The notes: generated from the sequence alone by a model not told the origin. A stretch of 64,000 nucleotides of DNA from UBA1479 sp040221095 (GCA_040221095.1 JAVJVP010000016.1:62001-126000); one strand, 5' to 3'; positions 32,966 through 42,453 are shown, numbered from the stretch's first letter. Made by a program: numbers and translations.

Positions 32966-33177
32966 ATCGGGACTTTCTGCTGTGACTTCAAATGCGTCGG
33001 CACCGTACCACCGAATATGGGCCGCAGGGGTGGGGCCATTTTGTGCCACACCGCCCCGAACGCCGCAACCGCCCGATTGCCTTCGCCAAAGCCCCCGGAA
33101 TCCTCCCGTTTTCGCCATTGGCGCCGTGGATCGTCACGGAACCGTAACGCGAATCGCATGCGCACGGGAGAAAACCC

Positions 33178-33909
33178 TCAATCGTCCAGCAAAACCGCCT
33201 TGGCCTCGTTGACCTGGGCCGCCAGATAGTCGGACCCGCCGTGATCCGGGTGCAGGCCGGAAATGATGCGCTGATAGGCGGCCTTGATGTCCTGGCGGCT
33301 CGCCCCTTCGGACAGGCCCAGCACCGCCAAGGCCTCTGCCCGTGTCATGGCGCCCGAACGGGACGGCCCGGCGCCGCCGGTTTGTGGTCCAGCGTCATCG
33401 GCAGCGTCACGCCAGTCGGGGTGGACCCGATCCAGATAGGCTTCGAGGACACGGGCCGAAGCCTCGTCCTCGACCCAACAATGGCGCAGCAGATCAAGCT
33501 TTTCCGATACGGTCATGTCGTCCAACAGGCGCCCCTTGTAGGGACCGTCGATGACCTCGCCCCAGACGTCGCCAGTGTCGTGGTCCAGGCCCATGCGCAG
33601 AAAGCGGGTTTCCACGTCCGACGTCTGGCCCGTGGGTGCTCCCTGCCCGGCTCCGGCCATGCGCGAGAAATTTCGCGCCGCGCGGTAGGCCATGCGGGCG
33701 CGCAGCAGCATGGGGATCAGGGCCGAGGCCGCGAACACGGCCCAGCCGAGCCGCCCGGTGATGACGAAAAACAGCGCCAGCGCCACAGCCAGGCCGCCGA
33801 ATACGAAAAACAGGACCTTCTTCAAGGTTTTCACGTTCGCGGTCGCGTACCAACGCACGCCGATCAGGAAGGCCGCCAGCAGGGCCACGCCGAGCACCAG
33901 ATAGGACAC
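33178..33909 (-). CDS. Membrane-anchored DnaJ-domain protein
   Basis: A 243-residue protein. Two hydrophobic segments (about 3-21 and 33-52, possibly a third at 55-68) anchor the N terminus; a soluble middle follows (TRFLRMGLDHDTGDVWGEVIDGPYKGRLLDDM); the last 60 residues are a short J-domain (EALAVLGLSEGASRQDIKAAYQRIISGLHPDHGGSDYLA) with the HPD motif, as in Tim14/Pam18-type proteins. It should stimulate DnaK at the membrane. It starts 5 bases after the VWA gene and is likely co-translated with it. Confidence 0.9.
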   Translation of the reverse strand: MSYLVLGVALLAAFLIGVRWYATANVKTLKKVLFFVFGGLAVALALFFVITGRLGWAVFAASALIPMLLRARMAYRAARNFSRMAGAGQGAPTGQTSDVETRFLRMGLDHDTGDVWGEVIDGPYKGRLLDDMTVSEKLDLLRHCWVEDEASARVLEAYLDRVHPDWRDAADDAGPQTGGAGPSRSGAMTRAEALAVLGLSEGASRQDIKAAYQRIISGLHPDHGGSDYLAAQVNEAKAVLLDD

Positions 33910-33914
33910 GCCCC

Positions 33915-34643
33915 TTAAGCCCCCTTGACCTGATGGGCGATGCGCAGGATGTCGCCACCCTTGGCCTTGGCGTGGTTTTCCAGCGCCCGGCGCCCGCCCG
34001 CCGCATAGACCGCGACGGCGGCAAGCAATTCCTTCAGCGTATCGGCGCTGGCCGCGTCGAACGAACAGTAGGCACCACCGGACAGCTTGGCGATCTGCTG
34101 AAACCCGAACCGGGCGACAGGGTCCTCACCTTCGTGGAACATGAACACCGGCACACCCAACAGGCCCAGTTCGCCCGCGCTCTTGCCCAAGGCGTCCACG
34201 TCTTCCTCGAAACTGTCGCCGACATAGACCAGGGCGTTGACCCGGCGCTTGCGGGTTTCGTTCGCGGCATGCTTCAGAAGCTTGCCGATCTGTGTTTCCC
34301 CCGCCAGGCATCCGACGCCGGTCATCAGCCGGGTCAGTTCGTTCGTGTCGCCGGTCCATTTCGAGACCTTGAATTCTCCGAACCCGCGAAAGAACGCGAG
34401 CTGCACGTCCAGACCGCCGAGCTCGCGGGTGATCTGGAACATCTCGCCCTGCAGGCGGGCGGCGCTGTCCCAACTCGGCTGGCGGCTGGCCGTCGCGTCC
34501 ATGCCGAACATCAGCCGCCCGCGGCCGTCCGCCCGGGGCTGCGCCGGGGCGCGCGACAGCTTGTCCAGAAAAGCATCGACGTCCGCCCGCCTGGCGGGCG
34601 CGCCGGCAGCGTCTGATTTCGCAAGCTTGTCGTCGTTGCCCAT
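33915..34643 (-). CDS. VWA-like domain protein
   Basis: A 242-residue protein with a von Willebrand factor A-like fold: FGMDATASRQPSWD near residue 48 carries the D-x-T-x-S form of the metal-ion-dependent adhesion site, and NALVYVGDSFEEDVDALGKSAGELG and VPVFMFHEGEDPVA form further strands of the Rossmann-like core. There is no signal peptide. Cytoplasmic VWA proteins often act as assembly scaffolds. It is immediately upstream of the DnaJ-domain gene, suggesting a shared chaperone-type role; function unknown. Confidence 0.8.
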   Translation of the reverse strand: MGNDDKLAKSDAAGAPARRADVDAFLDKLSRAPAQPRADGRGRLMFGMDATASRQPSWDSAARLQGEMFQITRELGGLDVQLAFFRGFGEFKVSKWTGDTNELTRLMTGVGCLAGETQIGKLLKHAANETRKRRVNALVYVGDSFEEDVDALGKSAGELGLLGVPVFMFHEGEDPVARFGFQQIAKLSGGAYCSFDAASADTLKELLAAVAVYAAGGRRALENHAKAKGGDILRIAHQVKGA

Positions 34644-34714
34644 GAATTCCGTCCTTCACCTTGAAAGATAAGGCGTTTGGGCGCCGTTCGCCAGCGCAGC
34701 CGACAGCCGACGGC

Positions 34715-35509
34715 CTAAACCGCCGGCGGCGGCAGGTGGAGGGCACCGATCAGGGCGCGGACTTCCTGGCGGGCCGCCAGATGCGACATGGACAGGGCCG
34801 CCGGGTCGCCGGTTTCCTTGATATCCATGATGGTCAGGCCGGCCAGGAACAGTTCACGGTAGATCACCCGCTCACCAAACCCGGGCAGGAAGCGGAAGCC
34901 GATGCGCTGGGCAAGCTGGCTGAGCGCCTTTTCCATCTCCTGGCGGTTGCGGGAATCAAGCGGGCTCAGACGGTTGCGCAGCACGATCCAGTCCATGTTG
35001 CCGCCGTCGCGCCGGGCGCGGGCGATCTTCTGCTTCCAGACCATCTCCGCGTACTGGCTGGGCCCCTTCACGGTCATCTCGTTGCCGACCTCGACCCGGG
35101 CCAGGACATCAAGATCGACGAAACTGTCGTTCAGGGGCGTGACCAGGGTGTCGGCATGGGAATGGACGGCTTCCGACAGGGGCGTGGCGCTGCCCGGCGT
35201 GTCGATGATGACGACCCCGGCCGCCGCGCGGGCGGCCGCGAGAACGCCTGGAAATGTGTCCGTGCCATCGCCGCCCGAGGGGGCGACGTCAAAAAATTCC
35301 GGCATCGGGACATGGCCCTTGATCGTGCGGGCATAGGCACCGCGGTTTTCCAGAAACCGGCGCAGCGATCCCTGGCGGATATCCGTGTCGAGCACGGCGA
35401 CGCGATGCCCCGCCCGCATCAGCCCCACGGCCAGATGCATGGCGGTGGTCGATTTTCCGCTGCCGCCCTTTTCGTTGCCGACGACGATGACCTGACCCGG
35501 CCCACTCAT
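34715..35509 (-). CDS. mipZ: Division-plane positioning ATPase MipZ
   Basis: A 264-residue ParA/MinD superfamily ATPase. The deviant Walker A is GNEKGGSGKST near residue 12, followed by VAVLDTDIRQGSLRRFLENR, VIIDTPGSATPLSEAVHSHADTLVTPLNDSFVDLDVL, and DWIVLRNRLS, all typical of MipZ. In Caulobacter MipZ forms a polar gradient with ParB and blocks FtsZ assembly away from midcell. Its ATG overlaps the stop of the molybdopterin oxidoreductase gene by 4 bases, an unusual partnership. Neither ftsZ nor parB is here. Confidence 0.92.
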   Translation of the reverse strand: MSGPGQVIVVGNEKGGSGKSTTAMHLAVGLMRAGHRVAVLDTDIRQGSLRRFLENRGAYARTIKGHVPMPEFFDVAPSGGDGTDTFPGVLAAARAAAGVVIIDTPGSATPLSEAVHSHADTLVTPLNDSFVDLDVLARVEVGNEMTVKGPSQYAEMVWKQKIARARRDGGNMDWIVLRNRLSPLDSRNRQEMEKALSQLAQRIGFRFLPGFGERVIYRELFLAGLTIMDIKETGDPAALSMSHLAARQEVRALIGALHLPPPAV

Positions 35510-37560
35510 GCCGGGCGCATCCAGATGGCGGTGTCGTGGAACGCGGCCCCACCGCCCGGCAGCGCCGCGTCGGCGCTGACGATCGTGTTGATGCCGCGTC
35601 CTTCCTCGAAGGCTTCGTTGGGCCAGATGCCCTCGACCACCACCGTATGGGTCTGCAACCCGTCGAACGGGCGGGCATGCACGACCAGGTCGCCCAGGTC
35701 GTTGCCCAGGCGCACGCGGTCGCCCTCCTCCAGGCCGAGCGCCTTGCAGGTATCGGGATGGATCAGGGCCATGGGGCGGCCTTCCTTCTTGCGGCTGGAC
35801 GGCATTTCCGTGAACGAGGTGTTGAGAAACCGCCGCGCCGGGGCGGCGACCAGACGGTAGGGATGGGCGTCCGTCGCACCGTCGATGACGTCGAGATGAT
35901 CCGGCAGGGCCGACATGGCGTCACAGTCCGCGCCGATCTGCGACCAGTCGGCGGCGAAATGGAACTTGCCGTCGTCATGGCCGAAACCGTTCAGGAAATG
36001 CGCCTCCTCGAACGGCTTGGTGCAGTCGATCCAGCCTTCGGCCAGAACTTCGTCGGCGCCGGGCCGGCCGCTGCGGCGCAGCGCGTCGTCGATCAGCTCC
36101 CAGACCGTCATATGGAACGCCGGATAGTCCGATCCCAGGCGCCGCGCCAGTCCGTTGATGACATCGACGTTGGAGCGGCATTCCCCAAGGGGTTCGATCA
36201 GCGCCTTGTGGACCTGGAGATAGAAATGGCCGCCGCCCTGGTACATGTCTTCGTGCTCCAGGAACATGGTCGCCGGCAGGACGATGTCGGCCAGCTTGGC
36301 CGAGGCCGTCATGAACTGCTCGTGCACGCAGGTGAACAGGTCGTCCCGCATCATGCCGTCGATGACCCGGGTCGTTTCCGGCGCGACCTCGGCCGGGTTG
36401 ATGTTCTGGGTGAACAGCATGGTGACCGGCGGCCCGCCCTTGAGCGCCTTGGCGTCGCCGGTCAGCACGCGGCCGATCTGCGACATGTCCAACGCGCGCG
36501 TATTCGGATCGACCACGTCCAAGCCTTTGATCAGGGTCCCGTCGACGCCATAGAGTTCGCGGTTGGAAAACAGCGCCCCGCCGCCCCGGTGCTGCCACTT
36601 GCCCGTGACCACGGGCAGGCAGGTCACGGCATGCATGTTGGCGGCGCCGTTGCGCGACCGCGTGAAGCCGTAGCCGACGCGCAGATAGGCGCGTTGCGTC
36701 TTGCCATAGAGCCGGGCCAGGTCGCGGATGTCGTCCGCCGGAATGCCGGTGATCGCCTCCGCCCATTCCGGCGTGCGCGTCGACAGGTGCTGCTGCAGGC
36801 GTTCGGGGCCGTCCGAGAATTCCCGCATGTAGTCCCAGTCGGCCATGCCTTCCGCGAACAGCACATGCATGATCGCGCAGGCAAGGGCGCCGTCCGTGCC
36901 CGGGCAAAGTGGAATGTGGATGTCGGCGGCGTCCGCCGTCGGCGTGCGGTAGGGATCGATGACGACCAGCTTGGCGCCGCGCGTCTTCCGCGCCTTGGCG
37001 ATATGGGTCATCACGTTGACCTGGGTCGATACCGGATTGCCGCCCCATACGACGATCAGATCCGATTCCGCGATCTCGCGCGGATCGGCCCCCCAGATCT
37101 TGCCGTGCCCGGCGACCCAGCCGTTGCAGGCCGTGGTCACGCAGATGGTTTCGTGTTCCCGGGAAAAGCCGAAGGCGTGGCGGAAACGGTGGATGCTGTC
37201 GCGCTGCACCAGCCCCATGGTGCCGGCGAAGTGATAGGGCCAGACGGCCTCGGCGCCATGGGCCGCGCGGGCGCGCTCGATCGCTTCGGCGACCTCGTCA
37301 ATCGCCTGATCCCAGGTGATCCGGCGGAAGTCGCCCGCCCCCTTGGCGCCCACGCGCTGAAGCGGGTGGGTCAGACGCTCCGCATGATGGACCCGCTCGC
37401 GGTACGCCGCGACCTTGGCGCAGATCACCCCCGCCGTGTAATCGTTGCGCGGATTGCCGCGCACCCGACCGATGGTGCGGTCGTCAAGGACCTCGACCTC
37501 GAGGGCGCAGGTGGACGGACAATCGTGGGGACAGGCCGTGGGCCGGAATTCGGGTTGCAT
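35506..37560 (-). CDS. Molybdopterin-dependent oxidoreductase, DMSO-reductase superfamily
   Basis: A 684-residue cytoplasmic-looking enzyme (no Tat signal). The N terminus has four cysteines for a [4Fe-4S] cluster (C10-x3-C14-x3-C18-x28-C47), then the bis-MGD cofactor domains: PYHFAGTMGLVQRDSIHR, VTTACNGWVAGHGKIWGADPREIAESDLIVVWGGNPVSTQ, KLVVIDPYRTPTADAADIHIPLCPGTDGALA, LFTQNINPAEVAPET, and a C-terminal molydopterin-dinucleotide binding domain (LIHPDTCKALGLEEGDRVRLGNDLGDLVVHARPFDGL). The physiological substrate cannot be assigned. It lies directly upstream of mipZ. Confidence 0.9.
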   Translation of the reverse strand: MQPEFRPTACPHDCPSTCALEVEVLDDRTIGRVRGNPRNDYTAGVICAKVAAYRERVHHAERLTHPLQRVGAKGAGDFRRITWDQAIDEVAEAIERARAAHGAEAVWPYHFAGTMGLVQRDSIHRFRHAFGFSREHETICVTTACNGWVAGHGKIWGADPREIAESDLIVVWGGNPVSTQVNVMTHIAKARKTRGAKLVVIDPYRTPTADAADIHIPLCPGTDGALACAIMHVLFAEGMADWDYMREFSDGPERLQQHLSTRTPEWAEAITGIPADDIRDLARLYGKTQRAYLRVGYGFTRSRNGAANMHAVTCLPVVTGKWQHRGGGALFSNRELYGVDGTLIKGLDVVDPNTRALDMSQIGRVLTGDAKALKGGPPVTMLFTQNINPAEVAPETTRVIDGMMRDDLFTCVHEQFMTASAKLADIVLPATMFLEHEDMYQGGGHFYLQVHKALIEPLGECRSNVDVINGLARRLGSDYPAFHMTVWELIDDALRRSGRPGADEVLAEGWIDCTKPFEEAHFLNGFGHDDGKFHFAADWSQIGADCDAMSALPDHLDVIDGATDAHPYRLVAAPARRFLNTSFTEMPSSRKKEGRPMALIHPDTCKALGLEEGDRVRLGNDLGDLVVHARPFDGLQTHTVVVEGIWPNEAFEEGRGINTIVSADAALPGGGAAFHDTAIWMRPA

Positions 37561-37742
37561 GACGGAAATCTACTCTCCGCCCCGCCGGTGGACAAGGAAC
37601 CGATACGCCCCGGGCAGGAGAAACAGCCGGCACGTTCACCCTCCCGCCGCCGCCGTGCTATGCTGCAGCGGGCCGCCGGATAAGGACTGATTAACCCTTG
37701 CCCGCTATGGTATCGGCGGAAAAAAGCCTCGACAGGAAGACC

Positions 37743-38837
37743 ATGACCGCATTCCGTCCGACCACCCTTGCGGGTGTCCTGAGCACCGCCCTTCTGGCCA
37801 TGAGCGCCCTCACGCCGGCCGCCGCGCAGGCGCCGGGACAGGTGCGTGCCCAAGGTGAACCCGTACAGGCCGCCCCCGCCGCGCCCGTGCTCGGAAAACT
37901 GACGAATTACCGCGACGAGATGCGCCGCCTGATCACCAACATCGCCAAATTCGCCCGCGAGAAGAATCCCGGATTCGTCGTCATCACCCACAACGGCATG
38001 GAGCTTCTGCAAAAGCGCGACGAGGTCGACGAGAAAAAGGTCTATCCCGCCCGCGCCTACATGCTGTCGATCGACGCCATCATGCAGGACGGCATGTTCT
38101 ACGGCTACGAGACCTTCGGACAGCCCACGTCCAAGGAAATGAAGGAAACCTTCGCTCATCTGGTCGATGTCGCCAAGCGCGACCGGGTCAGCATCCTGAC
38201 CATGGATTTCGCCCGCGAACCGAAAAAGGTCGACGAGATTCTGGCCGCCAGCCGCAAGCAAGGCTTCCTGCCCTTCGTCGCCCACAAGGATTTGTCCGTC
38301 ATGAACAGCCTGCCGCCCTATCCGGCCCGGCCGTTTCACGAAAACTCCAATCATGTGCTGTCCATGTCGAACGCGGAGAACTATCTCTACCTGCGCGACA
38401 CCACGGCCTTCGGCCAGGAAGACGAATTCGCCCTGAAACTCCACGACACCAATTACGACATGGTCATCGTCGACGTGTTTCACGGCCGCAAGCCGTTCTC
38501 CAAACGCGCCATCGAAACCCTGAAGTACAAAAAGCTGGGGGCACGCCGCCTGGTCCTCGCGCGCATGGACGTGGGCACGGCGGCGACCTACCGCTTTTAC
38601 TGGAAGCCTGGCTGGCAGTCGGGGTCACCGCGCTGGATCACCGCCCCCTACCCGACGGACCCGGACCGCTACTTCGTCGAATACTGGCGCCCGGAATGGC
38701 ACAAGATCCTTTACGGCGACGCCAGTTCCTTCACCTTCGGCCTGTTGGCCCAGGGCTATGACGGCGTGGTGATCGAAACGGTCGAGGCCTACCGATACTT
38801 CGAATCCGACGGTCAGGACATGGCGGCCTTCAAGTAA
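37743..38837 (+). CDS. Exported GH114-like (endo-alpha-1,4-polygalactosaminidase-type) protein
   Basis: A 364-residue protein with a signal peptide (about residues 1-29, ending AAAQA) and a TIM-barrel domain of the TM1410/GH114 group: FVVITHNGMELLQ, YMLSIDAIMQDGMFYG, VSILTMDFAREPKKVDEIL, NYDMVIVDVFHGRKPF, RRLVLARMDVGTAATYRFYWKPGW and GYDGVVIETVEAYRYFE. GH114 enzymes cleave galactosamine-containing exopolysaccharides. AGGAAGACC precedes the ATG at 37743. It is followed 35 bases later by the acyl-CoA synthetase gene, with no clear functional link. The family call is likely; enzymatic activity is unproven. Confidence 0.75.
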   Translation: MTAFRPTTLAGVLSTALLAMSALTPAAAQAPGQVRAQGEPVQAAPAAPVLGKLTNYRDEMRRLITNIAKFAREKNPGFVVITHNGMELLQKRDEVDEKKVYPARAYMLSIDAIMQDGMFYGYETFGQPTSKEMKETFAHLVDVAKRDRVSILTMDFAREPKKVDEILAASRKQGFLPFVAHKDLSVMNSLPPYPARPFHENSNHVLSMSNAENYLYLRDTTAFGQEDEFALKLHDTNYDMVIVDVFHGRKPFSKRAIETLKYKKLGARRLVLARMDVGTAATYRFYWKPGWQSGSPRWITAPYPTDPDRYFVEYWRPEWHKILYGDASSFTFGLLAQGYDGVVIETVEAYRYFESDGQDMAAFK

Positions 38838-38872
38838 CCGACGGCCCCGGCCGTTTGGGAGGACGGCAGCCC

Positions 38873-40516
38873 ATGCTGACCAGGACCGACAGCTACGACA
38901 CGCTCTACGACACCTTCGCCTGGGATATCCCGGCGCGTTACAACATGGGCGTCGATGTCTGCGACAAACACGCGGCGCGCGACGCCGACGCGCCGGCCCT
39001 GATCGTCACCTCGGCCGAGGGCGATCTGGTGACCTACAGCTTCGGGGCGCTGCGGGCCCTGTCCAACCAGACCGCCAACATGTTCCAGGCCCACGGGCTG
39101 GCGCGGGGGGAGCGCGTCGCCGTGCTGCTGCCACAGTCGGTGGAGGCCGCCCTGACCCATGTCGCGGCATGGAAGGCGGGCCTGATCTCGATCCCCCTGT
39201 TCACCCTGTTCGGCGAGGACGCGCTGAATTTCCGGCTCGCCGATTCCGGGGCCGCCGCCCTGGTCACGGACATGGCCAATTATCCCAAGATCGCGGCCCT
39301 GGCCGACGTCCTGCCGGACCTCAAACGGGTCTACGTCATCGACGCCGGGGCCGATGGCGCCGGGTTCACGGATTTCTGGGGGGCGCTCGGCCAGGCGTCC
39401 GACACCTTCCGGCCCGTCGAGACCGCCGCCGACGATCCCGGGCTGATCATCTATACCTCGGGCACCACGGGCAATCCCAAGGGGGCGCTGCATGCCCACC
39501 GCTGCCTGCTCGGCCATCTGCCGGGGGTCGAGATGTTCCACAACTTCCTGGGCCAGCCCGGCGACCTGATGTGGACGCCCGCCGACTGGGCCTGGATCGG
39601 CGGGCTGATGAACACTCTCATGTGCGCCTGGCATCACGGCGTGCCCGTGGTCGCCCATCGCGCGCGCAAATACGACCCCGAGGAAGCCCTGGCCCTGATG
39701 GCGCGCCTTGGCGTGCGAAACACTTTCATGCCGCCGACGGCGCTGCGTCTCATGAGCAAACTGCCCCCGCCCAAGGGCCGCCATGCGCTCAATCTGCGTT
39801 CGGTCGCGTCGGCGGGGGAGCCCGTGGGGGCCGAGTTGCTGCACTGGGGCCGCGAAGCCCTGGGCCTGACCATCAACGAGTTCTACGGCCAGACGGAATG
39901 CAACGTGGTCGTCGCCACCTCGGCCGAGATCATGGAGGCCAAACCCGGCGCCATGGGCCGGCCGGCCCCGGGGCACGTGGTCGATATCATCGACGGCGAC
40001 GGCAATGTCCTGCCGCCGGGGCATGAGGGCGATCTCGCCTGCCGCGCCCCCGACCCGGTCATGCTGCTGGAATACTGGAAAAACCCGGAGGCCACGCAGG
40101 CCAACATGCGGGATGGCTGGTGGCGCATGGGCGACACGGGCTACCGCGACGACGACGGCTATCTGTGGTTTGTCGGCCGCGGCGACGACGTCATCACCTC
40201 GGCCGGCTACCGCATCGGACCGGGCGAGATCGAGGACTGCCTGAGCCACCATCCGGCAGTACAGCTGGCTGCCGTGATCGGCGTGCCCGACCCGATCCGC
40301 ACCGAGACCGTCAAGGCCTTCATCCTGTTGATGCCCGGATATGAGGGTGGGCCCGAGACGGAACAAGCCATCCGCGAGTTCGTGAAGACGCGCCTGTCCT
40401 CCCATGAATATCCGCGTCTGATTGAATTCGTCGACCAATTGCCCATGACGGCAACGGGTAAGATCAAGCGCAAGGACCTGCGTGACGCCGAACGGGCGAA
40501 GCAGATCACTTCCTGA
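38873..40516 (+). CDS. AMP-binding acyl-CoA synthetase
   Basis: A 547-residue member of the ANL superfamily. Motif A3 (IIYTSGTTGNPKGAL) begins near residue 190, followed by NEFYGQTECN, WWRMGDTGYRDDDGYLWFVGRGDDVI, the hinge SAGYRIGPGEIE, and the catalytic lysine in TGKIKRKDLR near the end. It activates a carboxylic acid to its CoA ester; the overall pattern resembles medium-chain or acetate-type synthetases. The start at 38873 follows GGGAGGA at 9 bases. Substrate not determined. Confidence 0.93.
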   Translation: MLTRTDSYDTLYDTFAWDIPARYNMGVDVCDKHAARDADAPALIVTSAEGDLVTYSFGALRALSNQTANMFQAHGLARGERVAVLLPQSVEAALTHVAAWKAGLISIPLFTLFGEDALNFRLADSGAAALVTDMANYPKIAALADVLPDLKRVYVIDAGADGAGFTDFWGALGQASDTFRPVETAADDPGLIIYTSGTTGNPKGALHAHRCLLGHLPGVEMFHNFLGQPGDLMWTPADWAWIGGLMNTLMCAWHHGVPVVAHRARKYDPEEALALMARLGVRNTFMPPTALRLMSKLPPPKGRHALNLRSVASAGEPVGAELLHWGREALGLTINEFYGQTECNVVVATSAEIMEAKPGAMGRPAPGHVVDIIDGDGNVLPPGHEGDLACRAPDPVMLLEYWKNPEATQANMRDGWWRMGDTGYRDDDGYLWFVGRGDDVITSAGYRIGPGEIEDCLSHHPAVQLAAVIGVPDPIRTETVKAFILLMPGYEGGPETEQAIREFVKTRLSSHEYPRLIEFVDQLPMTATGKIKRKDLRDAERAKQITS

Positions 40517-40571
40517 CCGCTGTCTCACCCCGTGCCGGCTTCATCGCCCGCAGTGATCCGCGAGCCCTTGG

Positions 40572-40805
40572 TCAGTTCGCCTGATCCATCCACTGAATGA
40601 CGAAGCCGTCGTCGGGCGGAAACCGCTCGGCGATCATTTCCCGGGCCGTATCTTCGTCCCGGGCGACCACGTCGTGGACCTGGGTGTCGGCCCAGTTATC
40701 GTCAAAGAAAGTGTGAGATTGATTGTCCTTAACGAGGGATCGGACGTCCCTGTTGTAGATGGCGACTTCGAAAACCTTGTCGCCGTCCTTGGTCGGATGT
40801 CTCAT
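40572..40805 (-). CDS. Small conserved-looking protein of unknown function
   Basis: A 77-residue acidic, soluble protein (FEVAIYNRDVRSLVKDN, HDVVARDEDTAREMIAERFPPDDGFVIQW). The alternation of a beta strand, a charged helix starting at DEDTAREMI, and a final strand suggests a small alpha/beta fold. The start at 40805 is preceded by AAAGGGG; the longer frame to 40949 gives an Arg-rich, implausible extension. It is convergent to the acyl-CoA synthetase gene. I do not recognise the family. Confidence 0.65.
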   Translation of the reverse strand: MRHPTKDGDKVFEVAIYNRDVRSLVKDNQSHTFFDDNWADTQVHDVVARDEDTAREMIAERFPPDDGFVIQWMDQAN

Positions 40806-41087
40806 CCGCCAGCCCCTTTTTCCGCGCGCCTTCCGGATGTGTTTCCTCCGGGTCCGCCGTATCCGCATCCGAAAGAAAAGCGAAAGCAGCGAAATGTCTT
40901 TTGTTATGATTATGTGACAATCGTTGCCGTCGGCTACTTTCAATGTCAACGAACACCTCGGCCTTGTCTAATATGCCCAGGAAAACCACGGGGTTTTCGC
41001 TGTTTTCACGAATGCTTCCGATTGCCGCCGTCCCCCCGTTCGGCTTGCCCCGGCATCGAATCGCAGCACCCATCAACAGGAACCGTC

Positions 41088-41705
41088 ATGTCCAAAACGA
41101 TCAACTACTACTTCACCGTGACCTCGCCCTGGTCCTATCTGGGGGACGTCCGGCTGCGCGCCATCGCCGGCCGCCACGGCTGGCGGATCAATCACAAGCC
41201 CGTCGACATGGGGGAGGTGTTCGCCGTCTCGGGCGGCCTGCCGCTGGCGAAACGCCCGCCGCAACGGGTGGCCTACCGGATGATGGAACTGAAGCGCTGG
41301 CGCGCCCGGCTGGGCGGGCCCCTGACGCTGGAGCCGAAATTCTTTCCCGCCGCCGACACGATGGCTCGGCGCGTGATCCTGGCCGCCCAGCACGATGGGC
41401 TGGACGCGCAGCGGCTGGGCGATCTGGTCCATGCCTTCATGCGCGTGGTCTGGGTCGACGAAAAAAACATCGCCGAGACCGCGACCCTGGCGGCTGTCCT
41501 CGACGGCATGGGACTGGACGGCGCACATCTGTTGGCCCGCGCCGACACCGCCGAGATCGACGCGGCCGCCCGGGCGAACACCGAACAGGCGAAAAGCCTC
41601 GGCGTGTTCGGCGCGCCGACCTATGTCATCGGCGACGAGCTGTTCTGGGGCCAGGACCGCCTTGATTTCGTGGAGGAAAAGGTGTCCGCTCAGGACCATG
41701 GTTGA
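41088..41705 (+). CDS. 2-hydroxychromene-2-carboxylate isomerase family protein (DsbA fold)
   Basis: A 205-residue thioredoxin-like protein of the HCCA isomerase/kappa-GST family: INYYFTVTSPWSYLGDVRLRAIAGRHGW at the N terminus with the serine that replaces cysteine (TSPWSY), KRPPQRVAYRMMELKRW, an all-helical insert, then GVFGAPTYVIGDELFWGQDRLDFVEE at the C terminus. Members use glutathione in aromatic degradation (naphthalene pathway) or detoxification. AGGAACC precedes the ATG 41088. Its stop overlaps the ChaC start by 8 bases, so both glutathione-linked genes are coupled. Confidence 0.92.
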   Translation: MSKTINYYFTVTSPWSYLGDVRLRAIAGRHGWRINHKPVDMGEVFAVSGGLPLAKRPPQRVAYRMMELKRWRARLGGPLTLEPKFFPAADTMARRVILAAQHDGLDAQRLGDLVHAFMRVVWVDEKNIAETATLAAVLDGMGLDGAHLLARADTAEIDAAARANTEQAKSLGVFGAPTYVIGDELFWGQDRLDFVEEKVSAQDHG

Positions 41706-42270
41706 TGCCGCCGCGCTCAGCACCGTCGAATGGGTTTTCGCCTATGGTTCGCTCATGTGGAATCCCGGGTTCGCATTCACGGACCGCCAGTCCGCCGAAC
41801 TCGACGGGTTTCACCGGGCGTTCTGCATCTACTCCCACCACTACCGGGGCACGCCGGCCCGGCCCGGTCTGGTCCTCGGCCTGGACAAGGGCGGCAGCTG
41901 CCGGGGCATCGCCTTGCGCTTCGCCCCCGCCGACCGCGACGCGGTCGTCGCCTACCTGAATGAACGGGAGCTGACCGGCTACGCCTATCGCCCGGCGGTC
42001 GTCACGGCGGCACTCGAGGACGGACGATCCGTCGCCGCCTATACCTTCGTGACGGACCCAGCCCATCCGCAATATGCCGGTGATCTGGGCTTGGAACGCT
42101 CGGCCGAGCTGATCATGTCGGCCGCCGGTGCCAGCGGACTGAACCGAGATTACTTGATGAGCACCATTAACCATTTGGAATTATTGAATGTTCGGGACGA
42201 AGAATTGCATGCGCTGCTGGCCCGGGTGCAGCATTTGACGGGTCTTCTCGACCAGGGCGGCGGGATTTGA
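41698..42270 (+). CDS. Gamma-glutamylcyclotransferase, ChaC family
   Basis: A 190-residue protein with the gamma-glutamylcyclotransferase substrate loop VFAYGSLMWNPGF near residue 13, HRAFCIYSHHYRGTPARPGLVLGL, and the catalytic glutamate region YLNERELTGYAYRPAVV. ChaC enzymes degrade glutathione to 5-oxoproline and Cys-Gly. The start overlaps the end of the DsbA-fold isomerase gene, indicating a two-gene glutathione-related operon. Confidence 0.92.
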   Translation: MVDAAALSTVEWVFAYGSLMWNPGFAFTDRQSAELDGFHRAFCIYSHHYRGTPARPGLVLGLDKGGSCRGIALRFAPADRDAVVAYLNERELTGYAYRPAVVTAALEDGRSVAAYTFVTDPAHPQYAGDLGLERSAELIMSAAGASGLNRDYLMSTINHLELLNVRDEELHALLARVQHLTGLLDQGGGI

Positions 42271-42453
42271 CGGCCCGCGGCACCCCGGCATGGCCGTGCG
42301 CCCTGCCACGGGGCGTGATAGAATCCGCCCGTCGATAAGGAAAGTTTAAGGTTTCCCTGGTCAAATTCACGGTTAATGGCGGGTGAAGACCCCGCCCACG
42401 GCGGGCCACCGGCCCGAATGGCTGGCATCCCCGCCGGATAACGGAGCAAGGCA

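Noticed and set aside
35536..37683. A 715-codon plus-strand frame opposite the molybdopterin oxidoreductase gene
   Set aside because: A shadow frame; the minus-strand enzyme has full cofactor motifs, while this frame has none.
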